64,000 nucleotides of DNA from Flavobacterium sp. IB48 (GCF_016405855.1 NZ_JAEFCA010000001.1:1360372-1424371); one strand, 5' to 3'; counted from the stretch's first letter, positions 34,940 to 44,842 are shown. The notes: generated by a model not told the origin, from the sequence alone. Numbers and translations: made by a program.

Positions 34940-36487
34940 ATGAGAAATTTTAATTTCTTTATGATGGCATTCCTTGTACTTACTATTTTCAGCTGTAAGA
35001 AAGCATATGCACCAGACGCGAGTTATGAAACAGCAGACATGGCTGTTGCAGTTACCGACGAAGTTCCAGAAGAAAATTATACAGATCCAAACACAGAAAG
35101 TTACGCAGGATTAGAAGAAAATCCGTTTGAATCTCCACTAAAAACTCCACTTTCTACTTTTTCTATCGATGTTGATAATGCATCATACACTAATATTCGC
35201 CGATTTATAAATGAAGGACAAAAAGTTCCTAAAGACGCTGTTCGTGTTGAGGAGATGATCAATTTCTTTAAATACAAATATCCGCAACCAGAAGGACAAC
35301 ATCCATTTTCTATAAACACAGAATACAGCGATTGTCCTTGGAATAAAAACAGCAGACTATTAAAGATTGGTTTGCAGGGAAAAAACATTCCAATGGCAAA
35401 TTTGCCAGCTTCTAATCTGGTTTTTTTAGTTGATGTTTCGGGTTCGATGGACGAGCAGAATAAATTGCCTTTGCTAAAAGAATCGATGAAGATTTTGGTA
35501 AAAGAACTTAGAAGTATCGATAAAGTTTCGATTGTGGTTTATGCAGGATCTGCGGGAGTGGTTTTAGAACCAACTTCTGGAGATAACAAAGATGAAATTA
35601 TCGATGCTTTTGACGATTTACACGCAGGAGGAAGCACAGCAGGAGGAGAAGGAATTGAATTAGCCTATAAACTAGCACAGCAAAATTTTATTAAAGAAGG
35701 TAATAATAGGGTAGTGATAGCTACTGATGGTGATTTTAATGTTGGCGCGTCATCAGATGATGATATGTTGAAATTGATTGAGCAAAAAAGAGAATCTGGT
35801 GTTTTCTTAACTGTTCTTGGTTTTGGAATGGGAAATTATAAAGATTCTAAAATGGAAATTTTAGCTGATAAAGGAAATGGAAATTATGCTTATATCGATA
35901 ACATTCAAGAGGCAAATCGTTTTCTTGGAAAAGAATTTAAAGGTTCTATGTTTGCTATCGTGAAAGATGTAAAAATCCAAATTGAGTTTAATCCAAGCCA
36001 TGTTCAAGCTTATCGATTGATTGGTTATGAAAATCGAAAATTAAATGCTGAAGATTTTAAAAATGATAAAATAGATGCAGGTGAATTAGGCAGCGGGCAT
36101 TCAGTTACTGCTCTTTATGAGATTGTTCCGACTGGAGTAGAAAGCAATTACGTTCCTTCAGATTTAAAATACACTAAAACAGATAAAGTAACTGGAAATC
36201 ATAGTGATGAGTTAGCAACTGTAAAATTTAGATATAAAAAACCTGATGGCAATAATAGTATTGAAATAGTAAATGTGATTGCAGATAGAAAAACAGACAT
36301 AGAAAATAGCTCTCCAGATTTTAAATTTGCAACTGCTGTTTCTTGGTTCGGATTAAAACTGCGTGATTCAAAATATATTGCAAACAGTTCAAGTTCGGAT
36401 ATAAAAAGATTAGCAAAATCTGGTTTGTCAAATGACGAAGAAGGGTACAGATCTGAATTTGTGCGATTGATCGATGCAGTGAATTAA
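34940..36487 (+). CDS. VWA domain lipoprotein (YfbK-like)
   Basis: A 515-residue lipoprotein. The signal ends at Cys19 (IFSC). A conserved N-terminal domain (about 70-150, STFSIDVDNASYTNIRRFI) precedes a VWA domain with the MIDAS motif DVSGSMD (about 165-171), and a C-terminal DUF3520-type region follows (ADRKTDIENSSPDFKFATAVSWFG). It should face the periplasm or the outer-membrane surface. It lies next to the Bat operon but on the opposite strand, with the two 3' ends meeting at a shared terminator; a functional tie is plausible but not shown. Confidence 0.92.
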   Translation: MRNFNFFMMAFLVLTIFSCKKAYAPDASYETADMAVAVTDEVPEENYTDPNTESYAGLEENPFESPLKTPLSTFSIDVDNASYTNIRRFINEGQKVPKDAVRVEEMINFFKYKYPQPEGQHPFSINTEYSDCPWNKNSRLLKIGLQGKNIPMANLPASNLVFLVDVSGSMDEQNKLPLLKESMKILVKELRSIDKVSIVVYAGSAGVVLEPTSGDNKDEIIDAFDDLHAGGSTAGGEGIELAYKLAQQNFIKEGNNRVVIATDGDFNVGASSDDDMLKLIEQKRESGVFLTVLGFGMGNYKDSKMEILADKGNGNYAYIDNIQEANRFLGKEFKGSMFAIVKDVKIQIEFNPSHVQAYRLIGYENRKLNAEDFKNDKIDAGELGSGHSVTALYEIVPTGVESNYVPSDLKYTKTDKVTGNHSDELATVKFRYKKPDGNNSIEIVNVIADRKTDIENSSPDFKFATAVSWFGLKLRDSKYIANSSSSDIKRLAKSGLSNDEEGYRSEFVRLIDAVN

Positions 36488-36506
36488 TCATTAAATTCTA
36501 AAACAT

Positions 36507-36547
36507 AAAAATCCCAAATTCCAGCAAGATTGGAATTTGGGATTTTT
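36507..36547. terminator. Terminator between the VWA lipoprotein and batE
   Basis: A 17-bp stem AAAAATCCCAAATTCCA against its exact complement, with a 7-base loop and T-run on the right and A-run on the left. It is symmetrical and can serve both convergent units. Nearly the same hairpin is at 51703-51750. Confidence 0.9.
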
Positions 36548-36567
36548 ACAATTAATATTTTTTAAAC

Positions 36568-37314
36568 TTATTTTACTTCTTTGATAGTCGAAGAATCGAT
36601 CCAACCTTGGGTTCCATCTGTCAATTCGATTTTTTTCCAGCCAGCAATACTTTCCAGTACGTAAACTTTTGCTCCTTCATGCAATAAAATAATTCCATTT
36701 GAAGATTTTTTTGGTTCATGTCTCACTTGGCTTAATTCAGAAAAAACAATGGCAACACGGTCATTTTCAAAATGATTTTTTTCAGACATTCCAGCAGAAA
36801 TACTTAAAGCAAAAGCAATTAAAACAATAAACATTCCAACAAAATAAATTCTTTTTGCAAGTGTAGCGTTTGAGAAATAATAACCTATAAAACTCAATAA
36901 GAACGCAAAACCAAGCGCAACAGAAATTTTAGCCCAAGTATTATAATCAAAAATAGAAGTAAAGTTCTGAATTAGTTTTGCAAAACCTACTTTTGGAACT
37001 TCCTTAATTTCGTCAATCGTCAGTTTCTTAGCAAACTTTAAATTGTTTAAAGTCTCTGGATCATTTGGTTTAAGAACCAAAGCCTTTTCATAATTGTAAA
37101 TCGAAGGCGCAACTTGATTTAGTTTGTAATAACAATTTCCCAAATTAAAATATAATTCGGCAGAATGTAATTTGTCTTCCGTTACAATGTTCTCATAAAC
37201 CTGTGCAGCTTCTTTGTATTGTCCTTTTTGGTACAATGCATTGGCCGATTCAAAGCGTCCTTGCGCAAAGAAAACCTGCGAGATTAATAAAAAGATATAT
37301 AGTATGTTTTTCAT
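36568..37314 (-). CDS. batE: BatE: TPR and SH3-like domain membrane protein
   Basis: A 248-residue protein. A signal peptide (residues 1-17) precedes two or three TPR repeats (about 20-95, ANALYQKGQYKEAAQVYENI and AELYFNLGNCYYKLNQ), two membrane helices (about 125-170), and a C-terminal SH3-like domain (about 190-248, HEGAKVYVLESIAGWKKIELTDG, written here only up to its motif). It is the last gene of the Bat operon, 10 bases after batD. I chose the ATG at 37314, where the signal begins. Confidence 0.88.
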   Translation of the reverse strand: MKNILYIFLLISQVFFAQGRFESANALYQKGQYKEAAQVYENIVTEDKLHSAELYFNLGNCYYKLNQVAPSIYNYEKALVLKPNDPETLNNLKFAKKLTIDEIKEVPKVGFAKLIQNFTSIFDYNTWAKISVALGFAFLLSFIGYYFSNATLAKRIYFVGMFIVLIAFALSISAGMSEKNHFENDRVAIVFSELSQVRHEPKKSSNGIILLHEGAKVYVLESIAGWKKIELTDGTQGWIDSSTIKEVK

Positions 37315-37324
37315 CTTATTTTGT

Positions 37325-39070
37325 TTAAACAATCTGTTTTTCTAATTCAGAAATAATCATAACAGCTTTATCATAATCTTGCTGAATTGAAGCGCTCGAC
37401 GCCGGTGCATAACGAGCAAATTCACAGTTTTCAGTCAGAGCAATAAAATTATGAACCGTTTCGGCATTTGCATTTCTAGACAGCAGTAATTCTCTGATAT
37501 TGTCTTTACTCATTTCTGAAGTTTCAATGTGCAGTTTTGCTTTCAAGAAATTATGCATAGCTTTTTCTAATGCGATATAGAAAGGCTCTTTGTTATTAAG
37601 ATGTTTTTTGGCTTGCGATAAATATTTCTTCGCTAGCTTATTGTTCATTCTAATTCTATTTCCAGTAACATCATTATCCATAGCTTCTTTTTTCTTTCTA
37701 GCTAAAATGATAATCGGAATAATGATAAACGGTGCAAACAACAACCCTAAATACAAACTTGAATCGTAAAAATCATGTTTAATAATAGGAATTAGTACTG
37801 TTTTAGATTTAATATTCTTGAATTGATCTGTTATTGCCACAGTATTTTTAGAAGCCGATCCTGTATTTGCTTCTGCTGGCGTTGGTCCGTCCAGAACATC
37901 AATCATAATTTCTTTCGAAGTAATGGTTTTATAAGTGCCAGTGCTTAAATCGAAATACGAAAATTGCATTGGTTTTATAGCATATTTTCCTCGGTATTGC
38001 GGTACAATAGTATATTTGTCTGTGACTCTTCCAGACATACCACTTAGAGATGTAGTTACTTGTTCGTCGTGAACAGGATCGTACATTTCTAATGCATTTG
38101 GAACAACTGGTTTTGGAAGTGTAAATAACTTCATATTTCCAGTTCCCTGCGCACTTACGATTAAGTCAAGACCTTCACCGTTTTTAAGTGTTGTTTTTGA
38201 AGGCGTAACAGTAAAGTTCAATCTTCCGACAGCACCAGTAAAACCTTCTGGTTTTGTGCTTTCAGGAAGTGGTCTTACATTAATTGTTTTTGCTCCAGCA
38301 GAAACCACTTTATTGTCTTCCGTAATAATCATTTGGCCAAACATATCGCGACGATTTGTTGGTAATTGCACACCAATATCTAGTGAAAGAGGCTCAATTG
38401 TAAGTTTTCCTGATTTTTGTGGATATAAAATGGTCTTTTTCAGAATAACATAATAACATTTTTGGCCTTGAAAATTTCCTTCTTCAATTGCCAATTGTTT
38501 GATGTCAATGTTCTGATTCCAGAAATCATTGTATTTAGGTTTTGCCAATTCTTTAAAACCAGTAACACCAATGTTATTGAAATACAGTTTGTAAACCGCT
38601 GTAATTGGCTCGTTTAAGTAAGGGTTTGTTTTTGAAATTTCAGCAACAAGAGTCAGTAATTCATTTCCAGATCCAGGAGGTCTGTCATTTGGATCTCTTT
38701 CTTGAGCCACAGCATTGGTTACCGTAACCTTTATCGGATTCGTTTTGTAAATCTGACCATTAAATTCTATTGCAGCCTGTTTAATTGTAACAATTCCCTT
38801 TTTTTCAGGCTGTATGATATAAGAATATATTTTTTGAAAAGAGCTTCGGCCATTTATCCAAGACTGACTAATTTGTTGGCTTGGCCCAGCAACCATTCTA
38901 AATCCCTCAAAAGAAGGCTGTTCGAAATTATCTCCGTCAACATTCATGATGAAATCTACACGAAGCCTTTCGTTTATTCCAAGTGTGTTTTTACTGACTC
39001 TGGCTTCAAATTGCACCTGAGCCATTAGTCCTTGAAAAGTGAGTAGAAATAGAATTAAATATCTTTTCAT
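37325..39070 (-). CDS. batD: BatD family protein
   Basis: A 581-residue BatD. It has a signal peptide (ending about residue 17), tandem beta-sandwich domains in the periplasm to about residue 420 (NTLGINERLRVDFIMNVDGD at the start), a membrane helix (LYLGLLFAPFIIIPIIIL, about 438-455), and a cytoplasmic helical tail. This fits the oxygen-tolerance BatD family, thought to work with the MoxR and VWA proteins at the envelope. It lies 99 bases after batC. Confidence 0.93.
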   Translation of the reverse strand: MKRYLILFLLTFQGLMAQVQFEARVSKNTLGINERLRVDFIMNVDGDNFEQPSFEGFRMVAGPSQQISQSWINGRSSFQKIYSYIIQPEKKGIVTIKQAAIEFNGQIYKTNPIKVTVTNAVAQERDPNDRPPGSGNELLTLVAEISKTNPYLNEPITAVYKLYFNNIGVTGFKELAKPKYNDFWNQNIDIKQLAIEEGNFQGQKCYYVILKKTILYPQKSGKLTIEPLSLDIGVQLPTNRRDMFGQMIITEDNKVVSAGAKTINVRPLPESTKPEGFTGAVGRLNFTVTPSKTTLKNGEGLDLIVSAQGTGNMKLFTLPKPVVPNALEMYDPVHDEQVTTSLSGMSGRVTDKYTIVPQYRGKYAIKPMQFSYFDLSTGTYKTITSKEIMIDVLDGPTPAEANTGSASKNTVAITDQFKNIKSKTVLIPIIKHDFYDSSLYLGLLFAPFIIIPIIILARKKKEAMDNDVTGNRIRMNNKLAKKYLSQAKKHLNNKEPFYIALEKAMHNFLKAKLHIETSEMSKDNIRELLLSRNANAETVHNFIALTENCEFARYAPASSASIQQDYDKAVMIISELEKQIV

Positions 39071-39169
39071 TACTTGTTTAATCGTTGTTTATTTTAACTG
39101 TTTAATCGTTTAGCCGTTTTTGAATATTTCTTGTAATAAACAATTAACGACTAAACGATTTAAATTATT

Positions 39170-39934
39170 TTACCAGTCTTTTTCTGTTTTCTTAGGATTA
39201 GTTTTTACTTTTTGAGCGTTTACTTTGTCTTGAATTTTCTTTTCTTCATTGTTTACCGCATCTAACAAATTCTGAACACGCTCTTTTGATATTCCTCCAG
39301 GTTGTGGTTTTGGCTCTCCTTGATTGTCAGACTTGTCATCTTTCTTTGGATCGTTTTTACCATCTTTTTTGTCTTTATCCTGGTCGCCTTTATCGTCTTT
39401 TTTATCCTTGTCTTTGTCTTTATTGTTGTCCTTGTTCTTGTCTTTGTTTTTATCCTTATCCTTGTCTTTGTCCTTGTTTTTATCTTTATTCTGATCGTTT
39501 TTAGGAGGATTCTCTTTTAGCTTTTGTTTGGCGTAAGCATAGTTGTAGCGTGTTTCTTCATCTGTTGGATCGTTACGAAGTGCTTGTTTGTAAGCTTCAA
39601 CGGCTTGAGTATAATCTTTCTCTTTCATGAAAACGTTACCAAGGTTATGATAAGCTTTATGTTTCTCAGGCTTTGTTTTAGCATTTTTTATTGCTTTCGC
39701 GTAAGCATATTTAGCTTCCGAAACCTGATTTTGTCTATAAATAGTATTACCTAAATTATAAGGTGCTGTTGATCGTTTCGGAAATTTAGATTCCGAAATT
39801 CTATAGTTTGCCTCAGCATCAATAAATTTATTCTGTTTATATTCTTCATTACCAGTAGGCAACGTTTTGTCTTTTTCTTGAGCAGAAACTGCAAAAGAAA
39901 CGGTTAGTAAAATATAAAGGAGTAAATTTTTCAT
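39170..39934 (-). CDS. batC: BatC: TPR protein with Lys/Asp-rich tail
   Basis: A 254-residue exported protein. The signal peptide (about 1-18, ending VSAQE) precedes three TPR repeats (about 25-135, YNLGNTIYRQNQVSEAKYAYAK and AYHNLGNVFMKEKDYTQAVEAY, quoted in part) and a very low-complexity tail of KDKN-type repeats (about 143-200). The tail is a run of Lys-Asp pairs, coded by repeated short DNA words, and is probably length-variable. I chose the ATG at 39934 rather than an earlier in-frame ATG at 39994, which lacks a signal. Confidence 0.88.
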   Translation of the reverse strand: MKNLLLYILLTVSFAVSAQEKDKTLPTGNEEYKQNKFIDAEANYRISESKFPKRSTAPYNLGNTIYRQNQVSEAKYAYAKAIKNAKTKPEKHKAYHNLGNVFMKEKDYTQAVEAYKQALRNDPTDEETRYNYAYAKQKLKENPPKNDQNKDKNKDKDKDKDKNKDKNKDNNKDKDKDKKDDKGDQDKDKKDGKNDPKKDDKSDNQGEPKPQPGGISKERVQNLLDAVNNEEKKIQDKVNAQKVKTNPKKTEKDW

Positions 39935-39952
39935 TCTAATTTTGTTTTTTTT

Positions 39953-40080
39953 CGCCACGAATTTGCTTCGCCTGTTCACTATCGTTCGGGTCACAAATTG
40001 GCACTAATTTTTTTATTTCTTTTTGAATTTCACAAATTAAATAATTTGTTATCCGTGTAAATTCGAGCAATTAGTGGCTA
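39953..40080. repeat. Degenerate dispersed inverted repeat between batB and batC
   Basis: GCCACGAATTTGC at 39954-39966 faces AGCAATTAGTGGC near 40066-40078, with AT-rich sequence between. A related TTAGTGCAATTCGTGGC is at 48431-48447. It looks like a worn copy of a dispersed element. Confidence 0.5.
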
Positions 40081-40086
40081 ACTTTT

Positions 40087-41121
40087 TTATTTCTTTTCAT
40101 TAAATAAATCCAACTCTTTGATCCAGCTTGTTTTTCTTTCTAATAAGAAAATGTCTAGGAAAAGCAATAAAAATGCAAACCCGATAAACCATTGAAACTG
40201 CGATTGAAATTCGGCCATTTGCGTAGCTTCAAATTCTGTTTTTTGGATATTGTTTAAAGCATTTTTTACGTATTCTAAAACTTCTTTTGTGCTTCCGCCG
40301 TAAACATAGCCACCTTTTGTTGCTTTTGCAATTGTTTTTAAACCTTCTTGATTTAATTTGGTAATTACAGTTTCTCCGTTTTGATCTTTTTGATATCCTC
40401 TAACAACACCATTTTCTTTTAAAGGAATTGTACCTCCTTTTTCTGTACCAACACCAATAGTGATGATTTTCATTCCTAATTTATTCGCTTCTTCTGCCGC
40501 AGCAGCTGCACCTTCAGAATGATCTTCACCGTCAGAAATCAGGATTAATAGTTTGCTTGTTTTGCTTTTTTCGTCAAAATATGTCGAAGACAGTTTAATT
40601 GCTTCGTCCAGAGATGTTCCTTGAGACGAAACCATTCCTGGGCTCATACTCTGCAAAAACATTTTTGCAACGCTATAGTCTGATGTAATTGGCAAAACTG
40701 GGAAAGCGCTTCCTGCGTAAGCTACGATTCCAATTCTATCGCTTCCTAAATTATTGATAATCTGAGAAACCAACTGTTTACTTTTATCTAAACGACTAGG
40801 AACAACGTCTTCTGCAAGCATACTTTTAGAAACGTCTACAGCAAAAACAATATCGATACCTTCTCGTTTTACGGTCTCCATTTTGGTTCCGATCTTCGGA
40901 TTTACCAAACCAATAATCAAACAAGTAAGCGCCAAAAGAATCACTACGATTTTTAGAACAGGTTTAAAAACCGATTTCTCAGGGCTCAATCTTTTTACCA
41001 TTTCCAAATCACCAAATTCGCGTTGCGTTCTTCTTTTCCAATACATATTGAAAAGGAAAATACATACCACAATTGGGATAAGTAATAAGAGATATAAATA
41101 TTTTTTTTCGTCTAATTCCAT
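40087..41121 (-). CDS. batB: BatB: VWA domain membrane protein
   Basis: A 344-residue membrane-anchored VWA protein. It has two N-terminal helices (about 9-28 and 55-75), a VWA domain (about 90-285) with MIDAS motif DVSKSML and the later TSLDE and ISDGEDHSEG loops, and one C-terminal helix (about 310-330). The VWA domain should be on the cytoplasmic or periplasmic face next to MoxR partners. I chose the ATG at 41121 because it gives MELDEKKYLY directly before the first helix; an earlier ATG at 41154 lies in a repeat. Confidence 0.93.
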   Translation of the reverse strand: MELDEKKYLYLLLLIPIVVCIFLFNMYWKRRTQREFGDLEMVKRLSPEKSVFKPVLKIVVILLALTCLIIGLVNPKIGTKMETVKREGIDIVFAVDVSKSMLAEDVVPSRLDKSKQLVSQIINNLGSDRIGIVAYAGSAFPVLPITSDYSVAKMFLQSMSPGMVSSQGTSLDEAIKLSSTYFDEKSKTSKLLILISDGEDHSEGAAAAAEEANKLGMKIITIGVGTEKGGTIPLKENGVVRGYQKDQNGETVITKLNQEGLKTIAKATKGGYVYGGSTKEVLEYVKNALNNIQKTEFEATQMAEFQSQFQWFIGFAFLLLFLDIFLLERKTSWIKELDLFNEKK

Positions 41122-41139
41122 AAATGTTTTTAAATTCCA

Positions 41140-41235
41140 ATATTGAAATTCCAAATTCCAAATCCTTTTCTAATTTTTAATCTTTAAATTCCAAATTCCA
41201 ATTTGTTATTTGGAATTTTATTGTTGGAATTTTTT
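41140..41235. repeat. AATTCCAA-rich repeat between batA and batB
   Basis: Several copies of AATTCCAAATTCCAA and its complement TTGGAATTT lie within about 95 bases. The same word makes up the hairpins at 36507-36547 and 51703-51750, suggesting a shared dispersed element. Confidence 0.65.
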
Positions 41236-41248
41236 GATTTTAAAAAAA

Positions 41249-42250
41249 TCAAATAAAGCTTCTATAAACTGTATTTCTTAATCCAACTTCAAGTAATAAC
41301 ATCAAACCTGCAAATAAGACAAAAAACCTGTATTTTTCATCGTAATCGTAGAATTTCAATTCCTGAATTTCTGTTGTTTCCAATTTATTAATTGAGTTGT
41401 ATATTTCTGCTAATTTATCGTTGCTTGTAGCTCTAAAATAAGTTCCATCTGTTTTTTTAGCGATGTTTCTCATTAACTTTTCATCGATTTCTACTTTCTG
41501 CATTTTGAATAAGAAACCGCCATTTGGAGCATATGCATATGGAGATTCTGCCATTCCGTTAGTTCCAAGACCGATTGTATATACTTTAATTCCGTATTGT
41601 TTTGCAATATCAGATGCTGTTTCTGGCTCAATAAAACCAGCATTATTTACACCATCGGTAAGCAAGATGATAACGCGGCTTTTTGCTTTACTGTCTTTCA
41701 AACGATTTACAGCAGTTGCTAATCCCATTCCAATTCCAGTTCCATCTTGTAAAGTCGTATCGTATTTAATTCCTTTTATAGCTTCGAGAATAATCGCTTT
41801 ATCACTTGTAACCGGAGTTTTTGTGTAAGCTTCAGAAGCATATAAAACCAATCCGATTCTATCGTTAGGTCTTTCTTCAACGAAATCTGCTGCAACTCGT
41901 TTTAAAGCTTCCATACGATTTGGCTTTAAATCTTTTGCTAGCATAGATCCAGAAACGTCAATTGCCATTACGATGTCAATTCCTTTTGTCGTTTTGGTCT
42001 GGTTGCTAATATCTACAGTTCTTGGACGCGCCAATGCTATAATTAACGAGCATAAAGCCAAAATTCTGAAAACATATAAAGCAGGTTTGAACTTGGTCCA
42101 AAACGATTCGCTCTTCTGGAATCCTGCTGTCGAGCTCATTTTTAAGGTAGCCGACTGCTGGTTGCGTTTCCAGAAAAACCAAATTATTGCAATAGGAATT
42201 AATAGAAACAACCAAAGAAATTCTGGATTTAAAAAACTGATATTGCCCAT
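41249..42250 (-). CDS. batA: BatA: VWA domain membrane protein
   Basis: A 333-residue protein with the same plan as BatB: two N-terminal helices (about 8-27 and 57-77), a VWA domain with DVSGSML (MIDAS) and LTDGVNNAGF, and a C-terminal helix (about 308-325). It overlaps the preceding gene by one base (TAATG), so translation is coupled. BatA and BatB are thought to form a complex with BatC-E. Confidence 0.94.
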   Translation of the reverse strand: MGNISFLNPEFLWLFLLIPIAIIWFFWKRNQQSATLKMSSTAGFQKSESFWTKFKPALYVFRILALCSLIIALARPRTVDISNQTKTTKGIDIVMAIDVSGSMLAKDLKPNRMEALKRVAADFVEERPNDRIGLVLYASEAYTKTPVTSDKAIILEAIKGIKYDTTLQDGTGIGMGLATAVNRLKDSKAKSRVIILLTDGVNNAGFIEPETASDIAKQYGIKVYTIGLGTNGMAESPYAYAPNGGFLFKMQKVEIDEKLMRNIAKKTDGTYFRATSNDKLAEIYNSINKLETTEIQELKFYDYDEKYRFFVLFAGLMLLLEVGLRNTVYRSFI

Positions 42251-43884
42251 TAGTTGTTTGCTCTTTGAAGTTCAACAGAATTTAATATTCGGGTCGTGAT
42301 TTCATTTGCATACGTATCGCCCTCTTCGTGTAAGATCATGATTTGTTGTAAACCTTGATCTTGTTTGAAAAGCAACAATTCATAGTATGCTTTTGTGCTC
42401 GTTTTAGTTGCAGGATTCAGAACTGTCATCGTTCCGTAACCTTTTATTCCCTGAATACCTTCGTTAGTTTGAAAATCTTCTTGTTTTACAATAATATTTT
42501 GTCCGCCTTGAGACTCCATAATTTTTATAGTCCCCTCGAGAGCTTTGCTTAAATCTATTTCGGTTGGCTGTTTAAATTTGGATGTAGAAACTGTTACATA
42601 GAAATTGTCAATCATACTTCCGTATGCAAAAAGCTGCATTTCTTTGATAAGTGCCATTGCTTCTTTTGGAAGCACTTTTTGAGTATCCATTCTTTTTAAA
42701 ACCTTTGGAGTTTCAATAAGAACTGCTGGATTTCCGTAAGCGCTTTTCACCCATTCGCCTTCTAATAATTCTTTAGAAGGATGACCAATTATATTGTCTT
42801 TTACGTAATTGAAACCTTTTGTAACCACAAAATAAGTTGTAGTTACAAACAACAATAAGATTACAGCCGCAACAGAGTAACCGATTCTTGCATTTCTTTT
42901 TTTGCGAAGCTGCGCCTGAATTTGTTTTTGTCTTTGCGCTTCGTTCAATAACTGATCCTCAATGTCTTCTGGAACTTCAGTTGGAATAGCATTATCAAGG
43001 GTTAAAATTACTTTCTGAATTTTATTTCGATCTTCAGTAATTTCAAAATCAAGTGGCTTAGATTTTGCAAATTTCACCAAATCGGCCTGACGTAAAACAC
43101 GCTCCAGATTCTCAACAGTTTCTGGTGTAAGCGTCATTTTCTTTTTGGTAGATGCTTCTCTAATTGCTGTAATTAACTCAGAAGTTGTACTTTCCATCGC
43201 TGGAATATGGATGGCTTCTTCGATATAATTTCTCGCAATATCTGTTAATTCACTATAATATTCTTTTACTTCTCCTTTTTGAACAAGTTCTTTTTTCTCT
43301 AGGTTGTTTAATAAACTTGTCGCTTTTTCGATAGGAGTTTTGTAAACTTCTTCCTCGATTTTTTTCAGCTGACGTTTTTTAACATACCAATAAACGAATG
43401 CGCCAATTCCTAAAATTGCTAGCACTATTAAAGTATAAATCCACCAATTTCCTATTCCTTCATCAACAGAAGAGATGTCTTTAATATCGTACATCTTTTG
43501 CTGTAAAGTATCAACTTTTACAGGGGCTACTTCAACTTTTAGAGAATCTGTATAAAAAGGCTTTTTATCGATTAAAATTTTAATGCTTGGAATTGTATAA
43601 CGACCAGAATCAAATTGTGTTAAACCATATTTTTTAACCAGTTCGTAAGTGTCATTTTTCTTAACTGTATCAATCGGATAAGACTCAATAACTTCTAGCG
43701 GACCAATATTTTTAAGTTTTGGAAATTCAACTTTAGATTTGGAGCTTACAACCGTTTTAAGCGTTAGCTTGAACTCAGCACCAATTTTATTTTTGGTGGT
43801 ATCAATACTTGTTTCTACTTGTTTCTGCTGTGCAAAAATCATAGTAGAGAAAAGCAATAAAAATATATAAAGTTTAAATTTCAT
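42250..43884 (-). CDS. Large Bat-operon membrane protein of unknown function
   Basis: A 544-residue protein. It has a signal peptide (to about residue 18), a BatD-like beta domain (about 20-125), a membrane helix (WWIYTLIVLAILGIGAFVYW, about 148-167), a long charged helical cytoplasmic part (about 170-335), a second helix (about 338-358), and a C-terminal domain with NDNFYVTVS-like beta strands. It stands between the DUF58 and batA genes, a position commonly filled by such a protein in flavobacteria. No enzyme motif is visible. Confidence 0.83.
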   Translation of the reverse strand: MKFKLYIFLLLFSTMIFAQQKQVETSIDTTKNKIGAEFKLTLKTVVSSKSKVEFPKLKNIGPLEVIESYPIDTVKKNDTYELVKKYGLTQFDSGRYTIPSIKILIDKKPFYTDSLKVEVAPVKVDTLQQKMYDIKDISSVDEGIGNWWIYTLIVLAILGIGAFVYWYVKKRQLKKIEEEVYKTPIEKATSLLNNLEKKELVQKGEVKEYYSELTDIARNYIEEAIHIPAMESTTSELITAIREASTKKKMTLTPETVENLERVLRQADLVKFAKSKPLDFEITEDRNKIQKVILTLDNAIPTEVPEDIEDQLLNEAQRQKQIQAQLRKKRNARIGYSVAAVILLLFVTTTYFVVTKGFNYVKDNIIGHPSKELLEGEWVKSAYGNPAVLIETPKVLKRMDTQKVLPKEAMALIKEMQLFAYGSMIDNFYVTVSTSKFKQPTEIDLSKALEGTIKIMESQGGQNIIVKQEDFQTNEGIQGIKGYGTMTVLNPATKTSTKAYYELLLFKQDQGLQQIMILHEEGDTYANEITTRILNSVELQRANN

Positions 43885-43947
43885 TTGATTAACGATTGAA
43901 GATTTTAGATTAACGATTTTTGATGGTTAATCAAAACTGCCAAATTT

Positions 43948-44811
43948 TTATCGTGATTTAAAATAGCCTAATAATTTAGTAACGTAATTTTCGTCTACTC
44001 TGGTATTTACAATTCCTGCTCCAGATTTACGGAAAGTATCTTTAAAGTAATTTAGTTTCTCCTGATAGTGCTTCTCATAATTCATACGAACAGCTTTTGA
44101 ACTTGTATCAACCAATTGGATTTTTCCAGTTTCGGCATCCAGCATGTGAACCATTCCTAAATTTGGAATTCTTTCTTCACGAATGTCGTACACGCGAACA
44201 CCTGTGATGTCATGTTTTTTAGAAGCAATTTTTAATGTATGCTCATAAGAATCAGACATAAAATCGGAAATCATAAAAATGATGGCTTTCTTTTTCTGGG
44301 TTCCAGATAAAAACTTCAAAGCTTGCGCGATATCTGTTTTCTGGCTTTTTGGTTCAAATTCGATCAATTCACGAATGATACGCAGTACATGCGAACGTCC
44401 TTTTTTGGGCGGAATATATAATTCTACTGTATCAGAAAACAATATTAAACCAATTTTGTCATTATTCTGTGTAGCCGAAAAAGCCATTGTTGCCGCAATT
44501 TCGGTTACAATGTCTTTTTTGAATTGATTTTTAGAACCAAAAGATTCCGAACCCGAAATATCAACCATCAAAACCATGGTTAATTCGCGTTCTTCTTCAA
44601 ATACTTTAACGTGAGCTTCGTTGTAGCGTGCGGTTACATTCCAATCGATGTTACGAATATCATCTCCGTATTGGTATTGACGCACCTCGCTAAACGTCAT
44701 TCCTCGTCCTTTAAATGAAGAGTGGTATTCTCCCGAAAAGATATGATTACTCAGTCTTTTGGTCTTGATTTCTATTTTCCGTACTTTTTTTAAAAGCTCT
44801 TTTGTATCCAT
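43948..44811 (-). CDS. DUF58 (VWA-like) protein
   Basis: A 287-residue cytoplasmic DUF58 protein. The family signature GMTFSEVRQYQYGDD followed by RNIDWNVTARYN is present, then a VWA-like domain with VDISGSESFGS and FMISDF. DUF58 proteins almost always accompany MoxR ATPases, as here, and probably act as their substrate adaptor. It is 63 bases upstream of the next Bat gene. Confidence 0.94.
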   Translation of the reverse strand: MDTKELLKKVRKIEIKTKRLSNHIFSGEYHSSFKGRGMTFSEVRQYQYGDDIRNIDWNVTARYNEAHVKVFEEERELTMVLMVDISGSESFGSKNQFKKDIVTEIAATMAFSATQNNDKIGLILFSDTVELYIPPKKGRSHVLRIIRELIEFEPKSQKTDIAQALKFLSGTQKKKAIIFMISDFMSDSYEHTLKIASKKHDITGVRVYDIREERIPNLGMVHMLDAETGKIQLVDTSSKAVRMNYEKHYQEKLNYFKDTFRKSGAGIVNTRVDENYVTKLLGYFKSR

Positions 44812-44842
44812 TTTTTGTTTGGTTTATGGTTTAGGGTCGTTG

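Noticed and set aside
39286..39520. Two + strand open frames with very hydrophobic or Cys-rich products opposite batC
   Set aside because: They are the reverse complement of the Lys/Asp repeat tail; their odd composition follows from that low-complexity DNA.
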